Both the position numbers and the translations under genes were made by a program. A stretch of 64,000 nt of DNA from Pseudomonadota bacterium (GTDB lineage: Bacteria > Myxococcota_A > UBA796 > UBA9615). The stretch covers positions 16,447-80,446 of the forward strand of contig JAAESI010000026.1 in assembly GCA_024229515.1 (NCBI GenBank). The letters are read 5' to 3'. The notes under the pieces are model-generated. The model had not been told where the DNA came from and made no database searches. It saw only the letters and a list, made by a program, of their open reading frames with translations. Positions 8,047 to 17,276 of the stretch are shown here, piece by piece. Every line of letters starts with the position of its first letter. Position 1 is the first letter of the stretch.

Positions 8047-11000
8047 ATGACCCGCCCCGCCGTCTTCGCCCTCGCCGCCATCCTCTTCAGCGTCGCCATC
8101 GCGGCCGATGAACCGCCGACTGAGCCCCTGCCGGCGCCGCCCGTCCACGAGGTCTCGTTCGAGACCTCCGAGGGCACGTGGATGGGGGTGGACCTGCATC
8201 CGGACGGAACGAAGTTTCTCTTCGACCTGCTGGGCGATCTGTACGAGCTCCCGATCGCGGGCGGCCAGGCCGTCCGGCTGACCTCCGGAACCGACTGGGA
8301 CGGGGACGCCCGGTACTCGCCCGACGGGGCGACGATCGTGTTTGCGTCGGACCGCGGCGGGAACCGGCACCTGTGGCTGATGGACGCCGACGGGAGCCGC
8401 CCCCGGGCGCTCACTTCCGACCCCGCGACCCGGTACAGCGATCCGGCCTGGACCCCGGACGGCGAGTACGTGGTGGCGCGGCGGCGGTTCACCGACCGTT
8501 CCTCCATCGGCATCCACGAGATCTGGATGCACCACCGGCTCGGCGGGGCGGGCGTGCAGCTGACCAAGAAGGAGGCGCTGGGCGGCGCCACCGAGCCGGC
8601 GGTCTCCCCCGACGGTCGGTTCGTCTACTTCAGCGCCCGCGGCCCCCGGTACTCCTACAACCGCGACCCGAACCAGGGCATCTGGCAGATCCGCCGGTAC
8701 GACCGAACCACGGGCCAGCAGCGGCCGGTGACCGGCGAAGGGGGCGGTGCGGTCCGGCCCACGCCGTCTCCGGACGGGCGCCACCTCGCGGTGGTGCGGC
8801 GGGTGCGCGCCACGACCACGCTGGAGATCCTCGACCTGCACACCGGGGGCCTCCGGCGGATCGGTGACTGGCTCGACCCGGACGAGCAGGAGGGGTTCGC
8901 CGTCAACGGCCTGTACCCGCGGATGGACTGGTTCGACGACGGCCGTCGCCTGCTCCTGACCGCCGGCGGCTGCTTCTGGATCGTGGACGTCGAGACGGGC
9001 GAGCGGACCGAGATCCCGTTTGTCGCCTCGGTCGACCTGAGCATCACCGCCGCGGTCCGACCGAAGCGCTCCCCCGTGGCGGACGAAGTCGCCAGCAAGT
9101 TGGTGCGTTGGCCGGTCGTCTCCCCGGACGGCAGCACGTTGGTGTTCGGGGCCCTCGGCTCGCTGTGGCGGATGGACCTCCCGGACGGTCCGCCCGAGCG
9201 ATTGACCCGCGACGCGGTCAACGAATTCGGCCCCGCGTGGTCGCCCGACGGACGCTGGATCGCCTACGTCACCTTCGAGGACTCCGTCGGCGGATCCGTC
9301 CGCGTGATCCCGGCGCGGGGGGGGCGCAGCCGCACGGTCGGCGAGGTCGGACCGAAGTACAGCAACCCCTCGTTCAGCCCGGACGGGCGGGAGCTCGTGA
9401 TGCTTCGCGGCAGCGGTTCGCACGTGCGGGGCAAGGCGCTGGCGTGGGAACTCTGGAGCGACGTGATCACGATGACGATCGCGACGGGCGAGACGGCGCT
9501 TGTGACGGCGACGCAGGGGGGCAAGCGGGGCGCGCGTCCGAGGTTCGCTCCTGACGGCGCCCGCATCCTCTTCCCGGAGGACCGGGGCTCGGACGTGCCG
9601 CACATGCCCGCCAACGGTGCGCTGGTGTCGATCAACCGCGACGGCACCGACCGGCGGGACGTGCTCACGGTGCCGCTGGCCAGCGACATCGTGACTTCGC
9701 CGGACGGCCGGTGGGCGGCCTTCCACGAGGACCACCACGTCTGGCTCGCCCGGCTCCCGCAGGCCGGCCAGGGGCCGCTGGGGCTGGCCAAGGACGGCGG
9801 CCCGGTGCCGACGTGGCGCCTGACCGAGGCGACCGGCGACTGGGCCGACTTCTCCTGGGATTCGGGGCGCGTCACCTGGGGCAACGGGCCGGAGCTGCGG
9901 CAGATCGCGCTCGCGGACGTCATCGCGTGGGAGGAGGATCGCCAGGAGCGGGCTCGGCTCGCCGCTGAGGAAGCCGCCGCCGCGGCCGAGTCCGAGACGC
10001 CGCCCGAGGGCGAAGAGGCCGAGGCTCCGGAGGAGCCGCAGGTCCCCCCGTCCACGTCGACGCCCATCGATCTCCGAGTCCCTCGGCTCGTGCCCACCGC
10101 CTCGATCGCGATCACCAACGCCCGCGTCATCACCATGAACGGCGACGAGGTGCGTGAGGGGCAGACGGTGCTGACCGACGGAGACCGGATCGTCGCGGTG
10201 GCGGCGGACGGCACCCAGGAGCTCGGTCCCGAGGTGCACGTGGTCGACGGCACCGGCTTGACCATCATCCCCGGCCTCATCGACGTGCACGCGCACCTGC
10301 ACTTCAGCGCGATGGACGTGATGCCGGAGGCGCACTGGCAGTACTACGCCAACCTCGCCTACGGGGTGACCACGGTGCACGACCCGTCCGCCTTCAGCGA
10401 CCAGGTCTTCACCTACGGCGAGATGGTGGAGACGGGCCGCCTCGTGGGGCCGCGGGTCTTCTCCACGGGGATGATCCTGTACGGCGCCTCCAGCCAGAGC
10501 GCGGCGGTCGTGAACTCACCGGAGGATGCGCTCCGGCACGTGCGGCGGATGAAGACGCTGGGGGCGATCTCGGTCAAGAGCTACCAGCAGCCCCGACGCG
10601 AGCAGCGCCAGTGGATCGTGGAGGCGTGCCGCGCCGAGGGACTGCTCGACGTCCCGGAGGGCGGCGGGGACACCTTCGGCAACCTCGGCATGGTCCTGGA
10701 CGGTCACTCCGCCATCGAGCACGCCATCCCCACGGTGCCCCTGTACGAAGACGTGCAGCGGCTGTTCGCCGAGTCCGACACCTACTACTCGCCGACGCTG
10801 CTGGTGGCCTACGGAGGCCCCTCGGGCGAGTTCTACTTCTACGGTGAGGGGGGCGTCTGGGACGACCCCCGGCTGGGGACCTTCGTGCCCCCGTACGTGC
10901 TCGATGGGAAGGCCCGCCGCCCCCGCGTCCAGATTCAGGACCCGGCGGAGTGGCGCCACATCGAGACCGCCCGGTCCGCCGCCGCGATCCTGAACGCGGG

Positions 11001-11358
11001 GGGCCACGTCACGGTCGGGGGGCACGGCCAGCTGCAGGGGCTGGGCACGCACTGGGAGATGTGGGCGCTGGCGTCCGAGGGAGCGATGACCCCAGCCCAG
11101 GCGCTGGCCGCGGGCACCATCGAGGGAGCGCGATACCTCGGCATGGAGGAGCACCTGGGGAGCGTGGAGGCGGGCAAGCTGGCCGACTTCGTGATCCTGG
11201 GGAGCGACCCCCTGGAGGACATCCGCAACAGCGCGGACATCCGCTACGTGGTCAAGAACGGCGAGTTGTACGACGCCGCCACGATGGATCGGTTGTGGCC
11301 GGAGCCCGCCGAGCGCGCGCCGCTGCTGTGGGAGCGCGCCCTGCCCGCTACCGACTGA
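8047..11358 (+). CDS. Secreted TolB-like beta-propeller / amidohydrolase fusion
   Basis: 1103 residues from ATG 8047, with a signal peptide (AILFSVAIA). Residues ~30-640 hold several PD40/WD40-like TolB repeats (YSPDGATIVFASDRGG, VSPDGRFVYFS, WSPDGRWIAYVT, FSPDGRELVML). A charged linker (EEDRQERARLAAEEAAAAAE) joins a C-terminal amidohydrolase (about 690-1100): VITMNGDEV at the start of the sandwich, metal-binding HxH in IDVHAHLHF (~residue 747), a candidate carboxylated Lys in SVKSYQQP, DGHSAIEH, and GGHGQLQGLGTHWEM in place of the usual metal-binding Asp segment. Fusions of this type occur in several phyla and are thought to hydrolyse cyclic amides or peptides in the periplasm; the substrate is unknown. 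The 3' end overlaps the convergent lipoprotein gene by 11 bases. Confidence 0.9.
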   Translation: MTRPAVFALAAILFSVAIAADEPPTEPLPAPPVHEVSFETSEGTWMGVDLHPDGTKFLFDLLGDLYELPIAGGQAVRLTSGTDWDGDARYSPDGATIVFASDRGGNRHLWLMDADGSRPRALTSDPATRYSDPAWTPDGEYVVARRRFTDRSSIGIHEIWMHHRLGGAGVQLTKKEALGGATEPAVSPDGRFVYFSARGPRYSYNRDPNQGIWQIRRYDRTTGQQRPVTGEGGGAVRPTPSPDGRHLAVVRRVRATTTLEILDLHTGGLRRIGDWLDPDEQEGFAVNGLYPRMDWFDDGRRLLLTAGGCFWIVDVETGERTEIPFVASVDLSITAAVRPKRSPVADEVASKLVRWPVVSPDGSTLVFGALGSLWRMDLPDGPPERLTRDAVNEFGPAWSPDGRWIAYVTFEDSVGGSVRVIPARGGRSRTVGEVGPKYSNPSFSPDGRELVMLRGSGSHVRGKALAWELWSDVITMTIATGETALVTATQGGKRGARPRFAPDGARILFPEDRGSDVPHMPANGALVSINRDGTDRRDVLTVPLASDIVTSPDGRWAAFHEDHHVWLARLPQAGQGPLGLAKDGGPVPTWRLTEATGDWADFSWDSGRVTWGNGPELRQIALADVIAWEEDRQERARLAAEEAAAAAESETPPEGEEAEAPEEPQVPPSTSTPIDLRVPRLVPTASIAITNARVITMNGDEVREGQTVLTDGDRIVAVAADGTQELGPEVHVVDGTGLTIIPGLIDVHAHLHFSAMDVMPEAHWQYYANLAYGVTTVHDPSAFSDQVFTYGEMVETGRLVGPRVFSTGMILYGASSQSAAVVNSPEDALRHVRRMKTLGAISVKSYQQPRREQRQWIVEACRAEGLLDVPEGGGDTFGNLGMVLDGHSAIEHAIPTVPLYEDVQRLFAESDTYYSPTLLVAYGGPSGEFYFYGEGGVWDDPRLGTFVPPYVLDGKARRPRVQIQDPAEWRHIETARSAAAILNAGGHVTVGGHGQLQGLGTHWEMWALASEGAMTPAQALAAGTIEGARYLGMEEHLGSVEAGKLADFVILGSDPLEDIRNSADIRYVVKNGELYDAATMDRLWPEPAERAPLLWERALPATD

Positions 11359-13171
11359 GGTTCATGCCGCCGGGGTACAGGTAGCTAGTCCAGTCGCCGT
11401 AGCCGTACGCCGTGATGCTGAACGCCGCGGTCCCCTCGATGACGTGCGAGCCGGCGCTCAGCGGCACCCGGGCGACGAGGAAGCCGGTGGGGTCGATCTC
11501 GTCGAAGTCCGTGATCGGCACGCCGTCCAGGTCGACGCCGGTGCCGTCTTCGATGACGACGTTGATGAAGTTGGTCTCGTAGCTGTCGGGCACGAGGAAG
11601 TCGTACCGGGTGCGCCACTGGAGGCGGGGGATGCCCGAGCCCATCGCGGGATCGCCGTCCGTGCCGCCGCCGTTGGCTTCGGCCCCCATGACGCCCTGCC
11701 ACACGAACATCTGGTTGCTCGCGTCGACCACGAAGTCCGCGGCGCTGTCGAACTGGAAGTACTCGCCGGCGTTCAGGGTCACCGGGCTGGCCACCGCCGG
11801 GTCGAAGCTGATGTTGGTGCCGTCGTTGAGCGCCATCACCCGGTAGATCGAGTTGGCGAGGCCGCTGCCGGCGGGGAGTCGGACAGCGCTCATCACCGTC
11901 TGAGTGCCCCACGTCTCCGTCGGGAGGGCCATCTCCTCGACGTGGTCGCAGGCGCCGAGGTTGTAGGGCATGTAGGTGCAGCCGTGGCCGGAGATGACGG
12001 CGACGGGCTCGGTCGCGGCGATGACCGAGCCGGTCAGGTCTGCCTCCAGGTCCCAGCAGTGCGTGCCGTCCGTGGGGTAGCCCTGGCTGGAGCACCAGGC
12101 GTCCGCCCCAGAGCTCGCCGAACGGGTGACGATCTGCGCGACGTCGCCTCGGTTCAGGGTGAACGAGGTGCTGCCTCCCGGGGCGACCGCGCCGGGGCTC
12201 CCGCTCGCGGTGTAGGCGGTCGAATCAAGATCGACGGTGGTGCCGTCGACGGTGCCCACGATGGCGACGAATCCGGGGGACCAGGACTCGGTCAGGTCGC
12301 TGCCCCAGGTGGGCCAGCCGCCGACCATGTAGCTGCCCGTGAGCACGTGCTCGGGCAGCAGCATGGAGGCGTCGTTGGTGTAGCTGTTGGCGAAGCCCGC
12401 GAAGTAGTGCAGCGGGTTGTACTGGTAGGCCGCTACGGGGATGTTCGACTCCACCTCGTAGGCGCCGATCGGCACGGTCACCGAGGACGTGGCCGAGGTC
12501 TGCAGGGTCGGCTCGTAGGCCAGCTCGAGGGCCTGGGTCTGGCCCGCGGGGATGACCGCCGTGGTGATGACCGACGACCCTCTGCGGACCGTGATCTCAG
12601 CCGGGTCGTCGTCGGGGTTTCCGATGACCACGCCGAAGTCGTTGGCGAAGTCGGCGGCGAGCCACTGGTTCAGGGTCGGCACGGCCATGAAGTGGCAGCC
12701 GAGGTAGCTCAGCTGGGCCTCGGCGTTCTCGCACGCGCCCCAGCACTCGCCCGCGACGCAGGATTCGTCGTCGTCGCACTCCTCGGCCAGGATGGTGCTC
12801 TGGCCGTCCTCGAGGCACTCAAGCACGTCGTCGCCTTCGCAGTAGGTCGAGCCCGGGTCGCACAGCAGGCAGCCGAGCTGGTCGTGGCAGATCGGGGTGG
12901 GGGAGGCGCAGGTCTCGACCAGCTGCCAGGTGCCCTCGGTGCAGATGACGTAGTTCTGGCCCAGGCAGTCGGTCTCGCCGGGGGAGTCGCAGTCTTCGCC
13001 GATCTGGTCGTCGTCGTCGCTGGTGTCGTCGTCGTCGTCGTCGGGGGTGTCGTCGTCGTCGTCACCCGGACCGCCGGAGTCGTCGTCGTCTCCGCCACCT
13101 CCGCGTCGGCTGGGCCCGCACGCCATGAGGGTGAGGGCGAGGAGGAGGACGAGGAGTCGGGGAGCGGTCAT
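11348..13171 (-). CDS. IgGFc-binding-like surface lipoprotein (copy 1)
   Basis: 607 residues. Lipoprotein signal with lipobox LMAC, then three Asp runs, then a Cys-rich segment (~60-145, alternating Cys like an EGF/follistatin-type module), then ~440 residues of the IgGFc_binding family, recognisable by NIPVAAYQYNPLHYF, TNDASMLLPEHVLTGSYMV, LNRGDVAQIVT, GHGCTYMPYNLGACDHVEEM and the terminal GYGDWTSYLYPGGMNLSR. The family is named after a mucin-like mammalian protein; in myxobacteria it is a secreted adhesin-like protein of unknown role. A tandem paralogue lies 31 bases upstream on the same strand. It is probably surface-exposed, tethered by its poly-Asp linker. Confidence 0.85.
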   Translation of the reverse strand: MTAPRLLVLLLALTLMACGPSRRGGGGDDDDSGGPGDDDDDTPDDDDDDTSDDDDQIGEDCDSPGETDCLGQNYVICTEGTWQLVETCASPTPICHDQLGCLLCDPGSTYCEGDDVLECLEDGQSTILAEECDDDESCVAGECWGACENAEAQLSYLGCHFMAVPTLNQWLAADFANDFGVVIGNPDDDPAEITVRRGSSVITTAVIPAGQTQALELAYEPTLQTSATSSVTVPIGAYEVESNIPVAAYQYNPLHYFAGFANSYTNDASMLLPEHVLTGSYMVGGWPTWGSDLTESWSPGFVAIVGTVDGTTVDLDSTAYTASGSPGAVAPGGSTSFTLNRGDVAQIVTRSASSGADAWCSSQGYPTDGTHCWDLEADLTGSVIAATEPVAVISGHGCTYMPYNLGACDHVEEMALPTETWGTQTVMSAVRLPAGSGLANSIYRVMALNDGTNISFDPAVASPVTLNAGEYFQFDSAADFVVDASNQMFVWQGVMGAEANGGGTDGDPAMGSGIPRLQWRTRYDFLVPDSYETNFINVVIEDGTGVDLDGVPITDFDEIDPTGFLVARVPLSAGSHVIEGTAAFSITAYGYGDWTSYLYPGGMNLSR

Positions 13172-13202
13172 CCGGCCGAGTGTAGACCGGGCACGCCGGT
13201 GA

Positions 13203-15128
13203 TTAACGGGTGAAGTTCAGACCGCCCGGGTACAGGTAGCTCGTGTAGCTCGCGTACCCGTACGTGGTGATGCCGAATCCGGTGCCCGCGGAGCTCTCGA
13301 TGTGGTGGGCGCCGGGGCTGATCTCGACCCGCGCGACGTCGTACCCGGTGGAGCCGATCGTCTGCCAGCCGCTCACCGGCGAGCCGTCCAACTCGACGCT
13401 CGTGGCGCTGGGGGCGACCACGTTCACGTAGTTGCGGGTGTAGGTGGCCGGCGTGAGGAAGTCGTAGGTCGACCGCACCTGCAGCCAGGGGATGCCGGAG
13501 CCCATCGCGGGGTCGCCGCCCTCGCCCTCGCCCAGGGTGTTCTCGCCGAGCATCGTCTGGGTCACGTAGAAGGTGCTGCTCCCCTCGACGGTGAAGTCCT
13601 GGTCCGTCTGGAACTGCACGAACTCGCCCGCTCCGAGGGTCACGTTCGAGGTGACGCTGGGGCTGAAGGTGAGGGCGGTGCCGGCGTTGTTGGCGACCAC
13701 CCGGTACATCGTCGGGGCGACGCCGGAGCCGCTGGGCCGGATCGGCGCGGTCATCACCGACAGCGTGCCCCACGTCTCCACTGGGAACATCATCTCCTCG
13801 AGGTGATCGCAGGCCCACTCGTTGTAGGGCATGAACGTGCACATGTGGCCGGCGAAGACGGCGACGGACTCGGTCGCGGTGATGGTCGAGCCGGTGAGGT
13901 CGCCGTCGTCCATGGAGCAGAAGACCTCGCACTCGTCGAACGGGAGGCTGGCGGGGCAGTTGTTCTCGGTGGCCGTCTGGCCCGTGCTGCTGCAGAAGTC
14001 CCAGCCCTCGTCGGTGTCGGGCCGCTGGCTGAAGATCTGGACCACGTCGCCGCGGTTCAGCGTGATCGTGGTCGAGCCGCCGGGGGTCAGCGCGCCGGGG
14101 CTCCCGCCGGCGGTGTAGGTGCTCGAGTCGAAGGTCACCTGGGTGCCGTCGGTGGTGGCGGCGACGGTGACGAAGCCGGGGTGCCAGGCGCTCCAGTCGC
14201 CCAGCGGGGTGCCCAGGAAGTCCTGCCAGGAGCCGAAGCCCCAGGTCGGCCACGAGCTGACCATGTAGTTGCCCGACAGGGTGTGCTCCGGCAGCAGCAG
14301 GGAGGCGTCGTTGGTGAACGACGGCGTGCCGGCGATGTCGAAGTGCAGCGGGTTGTACTGGTAGGCGGCGACCGGCACGTCGGTGCTGATCTCGTAGGCG
14401 CCGCCGGTGACGGTCACGCTCTGCTGGGCGTTCTTGATCTCGGAGACCATGGCCAGCTCGATCGCGGCGGTGTTGCCCGAGGCGACCGTCTGGGTGGCGA
14501 CGACGCTGCCGTTGCGGCTGACGGAGACGGTGGCGTCGGGGCCGCTGGCGGGCGCCGCGATGACGACCGCGAAGTCGTTGTCGAACTCCGCGCCGACGAT
14601 GTTGGCGGTGGACACGGCGAGGAACTCGCAGCCCAGGTAGCTCATCTGCTGGGCGGCCAGATCGCAGGAGTCGAGGCACTCCCCGGCGACGCAGATGTCG
14701 GGGGCGCACTCGTCGATGACGACCTCTTCGGTGCCGTCGCTGTTGCACTCGACCACGTTGCTGCCGTCGCAGGACAGCTGGTTGGGGGAGCAGGCGAGGC
14801 AGCCGGCGTCGGGGTCGCAGATGGGGGTGGGGTCGACGCACTCCTCCACGAGCGTCCACAGCGAGCTCTGGCACTCGACGAAGTCGTCGCCCCAGCAGGT
14901 GGTGGCGCCGTCGGGGTCGCAGTCCAGGGAGGTGTCGTCGTCGTCGCTGGCGTCGTCGTCGTCGCTGTCGTCGTCGTCGTCGTCGCTGTCGTCGTCGTCG
15001 TCGCCGGCGGCCGAGCTGTCGTCGTCGTCGTCATCGGGCTCGGCCACGGGGCGGCGCCCGAGGTTGTAGCAACCGGCGAGGACGACGAGGCCGAGGAGCG
15101 CGAGGAGGAGGGGAGTGCGGAGGCTCAT
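13203..15128 (-). CDS. IgGFc-binding-like surface lipoprotein (copy 2)
   Basis: 641 residues, with the same architecture as its downstream neighbour: signal peptide with lipobox VLAGC, several Asp runs, a Cys-rich module (TTCWGDDFVECQSSLW ... CVAGECLDSC), and the IgGFc_binding-type domain (DVPVAAYQYNPLHFD, TNDASLLLPEHTLSGNYMV, LNRGDVVQIFSQ, GHMCTFMPYNEWACDHLEEM, ending SYLYPGGLNFTR). It differs by an extra Cys-containing loop (WDFCSSTGQTATENNC ... FDECEVFC) and a longer WGFGSWQDFL insert. The pair evidently arose by tandem duplication and diverged. As the upstream gene on this strand it probably carries the promoter for both. Confidence 0.85.
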   Translation of the reverse strand: MSLRTPLLLALLGLVVLAGCYNLGRRPVAEPDDDDDDSSAAGDDDDDSDDDDDDSDDDDASDDDDTSLDCDPDGATTCWGDDFVECQSSLWTLVEECVDPTPICDPDAGCLACSPNQLSCDGSNVVECNSDGTEEVVIDECAPDICVAGECLDSCDLAAQQMSYLGCEFLAVSTANIVGAEFDNDFAVVIAAPASGPDATVSVSRNGSVVATQTVASGNTAAIELAMVSEIKNAQQSVTVTGGAYEISTDVPVAAYQYNPLHFDIAGTPSFTNDASLLLPEHTLSGNYMVSSWPTWGFGSWQDFLGTPLGDWSAWHPGFVTVAATTDGTQVTFDSSTYTAGGSPGALTPGGSTTITLNRGDVVQIFSQRPDTDEGWDFCSSTGQTATENNCPASLPFDECEVFCSMDDGDLTGSTITATESVAVFAGHMCTFMPYNEWACDHLEEMMFPVETWGTLSVMTAPIRPSGSGVAPTMYRVVANNAGTALTFSPSVTSNVTLGAGEFVQFQTDQDFTVEGSSTFYVTQTMLGENTLGEGEGGDPAMGSGIPWLQVRSTYDFLTPATYTRNYVNVVAPSATSVELDGSPVSGWQTIGSTGYDVARVEISPGAHHIESSAGTGFGITTYGYASYTSYLYPGGLNFTR

Positions 15129-15233
15129 GGCGGCGGAACCTACGCGGGTGCGGGCGCGGATCCAAGGGTTCGATCAGGACGAGGGTGACGGTTCTTTTTT
15201 GACGTTCTCGGTTCTGTCACTAGATCTCCGTCC

Positions 15234-15685
15234 ATGCGACGACGACCCCTGCCCCGCATCCGACTCATGTGCGCCAACCTCTTCCTCACCGGCTGCATCG
15301 CCCCGGACCTGTCGACCCTCGGCTTGTGAAGCCTTCCGTCCTGAACGTGCTGATGTTCAACGTCTGGGGGCTCCCCTGGCCGGCGGCGCAGCACCGAAGG
15401 CGTCGGTTCCGGGGGATCCTCGAGAGCCTGTCCCAGCGTTCCGACCACCTCGTCGGGGTGCAGGAGTTGTGGGCCGGCGCGCGGCTCCCGTTCGCGAGCT
15501 TGCGTAAGGGCCCTCGCACGCGTGACTCGGGTCTCGCGTTGGGGGGCGGGTCCCGCTCCCCGATCCCACCGTCGATCACTTTCGCCGGGCCCGCGGCACC
15601 GACGCCTTGAAAGCCAAGGGCGTGCTCCGGGCGGACCTCGCCGACTCCGAGTTCGGCCCCCTCCGGGTGCTCGTGACGCACGTGT
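15234..15685 (+). pseudogene. Endonuclease/exonuclease/phosphatase-family lipoprotein, frameshifted and C-terminally lost
   Basis: Remnant of an EEP-superfamily phosphodiesterase. ATG 15234 opens a short lipoprotein-like leader (LFLTGC lipobox) that stops at 15327-15329. The catalytic domain continues in the next frame from about 15328: VLNVLMFNVWGLPW, RRRRFRGILESL, VGVQELWAGARLPF (the QE pair binds metal in EEP enzymes), and RDSGLAL. At a six-G run near 15541 the reading shifts again to PLPDPTVDHFRRARGTDALK, then AKGVLRADL and GPLRVLVTHV. Similarity ends near 15685, where an antisense PIN gene fragment begins, so the second half including the catalytic His/Asp region is missing. Two frameshifts plus truncation mark a dead gene. 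Confidence 0.65.
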
Positions 15686-16020
15686 CGTTCGGCCACCCGC
15701 AGGCCCCGGTCGATGCGTCCCCGAAGCTCGTCGATGAGCTCGTACAGGAGCATGCCGGGGACCGTCTGGCCGAAGCGGTCCGGGGAGCGCACGTCGATCA
15801 CCAACTCGAACTCGCTGTCGGGGAGGGAGCCGCCCATGAAGGTGCGCAGTTCCTCCAGGATCGTGCGCGGCATGAAGAACCGGACCGTCCCCTCGAGGGC
15901 GCGGGCGATCGCCACGAACCGGGTGAACGCGGCGTCCCGGTCTTCCCCCCAGTGCATGGAGGAGTCCGGGTTCGTGAACACGCTCGTGTCCAGGACGATG
16001 CGGCTGGCAGGCAAGCTCAT
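15686..16020 (-). pseudogene. PIN-domain RNA ligase partner protein, C-terminally truncated
   Basis: Starts at ATG 16020. About 110 residues match the archaeal-type 'RNA ligase partner' PIN family (PF08745-like): RIVLDTSVFTNPDSS, FFMPRTILEELRTF, ELVIDVRSPDRFGQTVPGML, LYELIDELRGRIDRGLRVAE. The first catalytic Asp of the PIN fold is present. The family normally continues ~90 residues with a second acidic cluster (IIDSKEDxDxLLLA, VTADEG), and none of that is here: after HVR the frame runs into antisense of the EEP remnant. It is divergent from the RNA ligase gene 157 bases away, the usual neighbourhood of the family. Family assignment is from remembered motifs, not a search. Confidence 0.7.
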
Positions 16021-16177
16021 GCCCCTGGGGGCTGCACGGGGGGTGCCAGAACCGGATTCGGGCCTCTGCGCCCAAGGTGCCGCCCCGGGGCTGTGTCAAA
16101 TCCCCCAAAGAACGCGGACGTCCGGTGCGTGAACGCCCGACGGGGGCCGTGGTCCGGCTCTTGCTTCGTTCTGAAGC

Positions 16178-17262
16178 ATGGATGTGCAAGCGGCACAGGA
16201 AGCGGGCAAGGCGGTGCTCGACGGGTTCGACGGGTTCGAGGTCGTGCGCTTCTCCGATCGCATGGGGGGGGGACGCCGCGGGGGACGGTTCTGGTCGACG
16301 CCGGCTGATTCTCACGTACCCGCACATCGGCCGCTTCTTCGTGCTCGCCGAGGGCATCCGTGCGAATTTCACCGGCGCCTTCTCGGTGGAGGAGAAGGTC
16401 GACGGCTACAACGTGCGAATCTTCCGTCACCGGGGCCGCCTCCTGACGCTGGGGCGGGGGGGCTGGATCTGCCCGTTCACCATGGACCGCCTCCCCGATC
16501 TGGGCGAGTTGGACCCCGTCTTCGACGCACACCCCGACCTCATCCTGTGCTGCGAGGTGGCGGGCCCGAACCCGTACCTGCGGGCCGACCCGCCGCGGGC
16601 CCGGGATCAGCTCCGGCTGTTCGTGTTCGACGTCATGAAGGTGGGAGGAACGTCGCTCGAGCCGGTCACGGTGAGGGACGCGATCCTCGATCAGTTCGAC
16701 CTTCCCCGCGTGCCCGTCCTGGGCATCTACACCCCCGCCGACGTGGACGCGGTGGCGGACCACGTGAGGGCCCTGGACGCCGAGGGGGGTGAGGGGATCG
16801 TGATGAAGTCGCTGACCGATCGCGTGCGCGGCAAGTACGTCACGCCGTCGATCAACCTGCGCGACATGGAGGCGGACGCGGAGCTGATCCCCGAGTTGCC
16901 GGGCGAGTTCTTCGAGTCCCGTCTGGTGCGCATCGCCCTCGGCATCGATGGCCATGCCGATCGAGGAGGTCGAGCAGCGCCTCGGTCACGCCCTCGTGCG
17001 CGGCCTGCGCGATGCCCTGCGTGAGGTTCGCACCCGAGGCGTCGTCGCCCGCCAGTACACGGTCCGGCTGAGGAACCGGGACAGCGCCGCGGCGCTCGTC
17101 CGACACATCGATCGAGGATCGCGCACCGTTCAGGCCCGGCAGATCAGCTGCCGACAGGCCGCCGGGGATTCCGGGGCAGTTCAGCTCACCTTCGAGAGGA
17201 TCTTCCAAACGAGCACCGGAAAGGTGCACACGTGGCTGCGGGGGCAGCTCGTGGTCGACTGA
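16178..17262 (+). pseudogene. Pab1020-type (Rnl3) ATP-dependent RNA ligase, three frameshifts
   Basis: Nucleotidyltransferase that would seal or circularise RNA through a ligase-AMP intermediate. Reading across frames gives a near full-length family member (~360 residues): N-terminus MDVQAAQEAGKAVLDGFDGF from ATG 16178; then GTPRGTVLVDAG; then LILTYPHIGRFF, motif I EEKVDGYNVR (AMP-accepting Lys), CCEVAGPNPYL, LFVFDVM, motif IV EGIVMKS, motif V KYVTPSINL; then the C-terminal dimerisation part EVEQRLGHALVRGL ... FERIFQTSTGKVHTWLRGQ. Frame changes are needed in the nine-G run at about 16264, near 16306, and near 16945. With its truncated PIN partner next door, the whole ligase module looks inactivated. 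Bacterial occurrence of this archaeal family hints at horizontal origin. Confidence 0.78.
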
Positions 17263-17276
17263 CGTAGCATCGCCGC

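Noticed and set aside
12960..13090. GTC-rich direct repeats upstream of the IgGFc-binding genes
   Set aside because: Simple coding of Asp runs in the lipoprotein linker, not a regulatory array.
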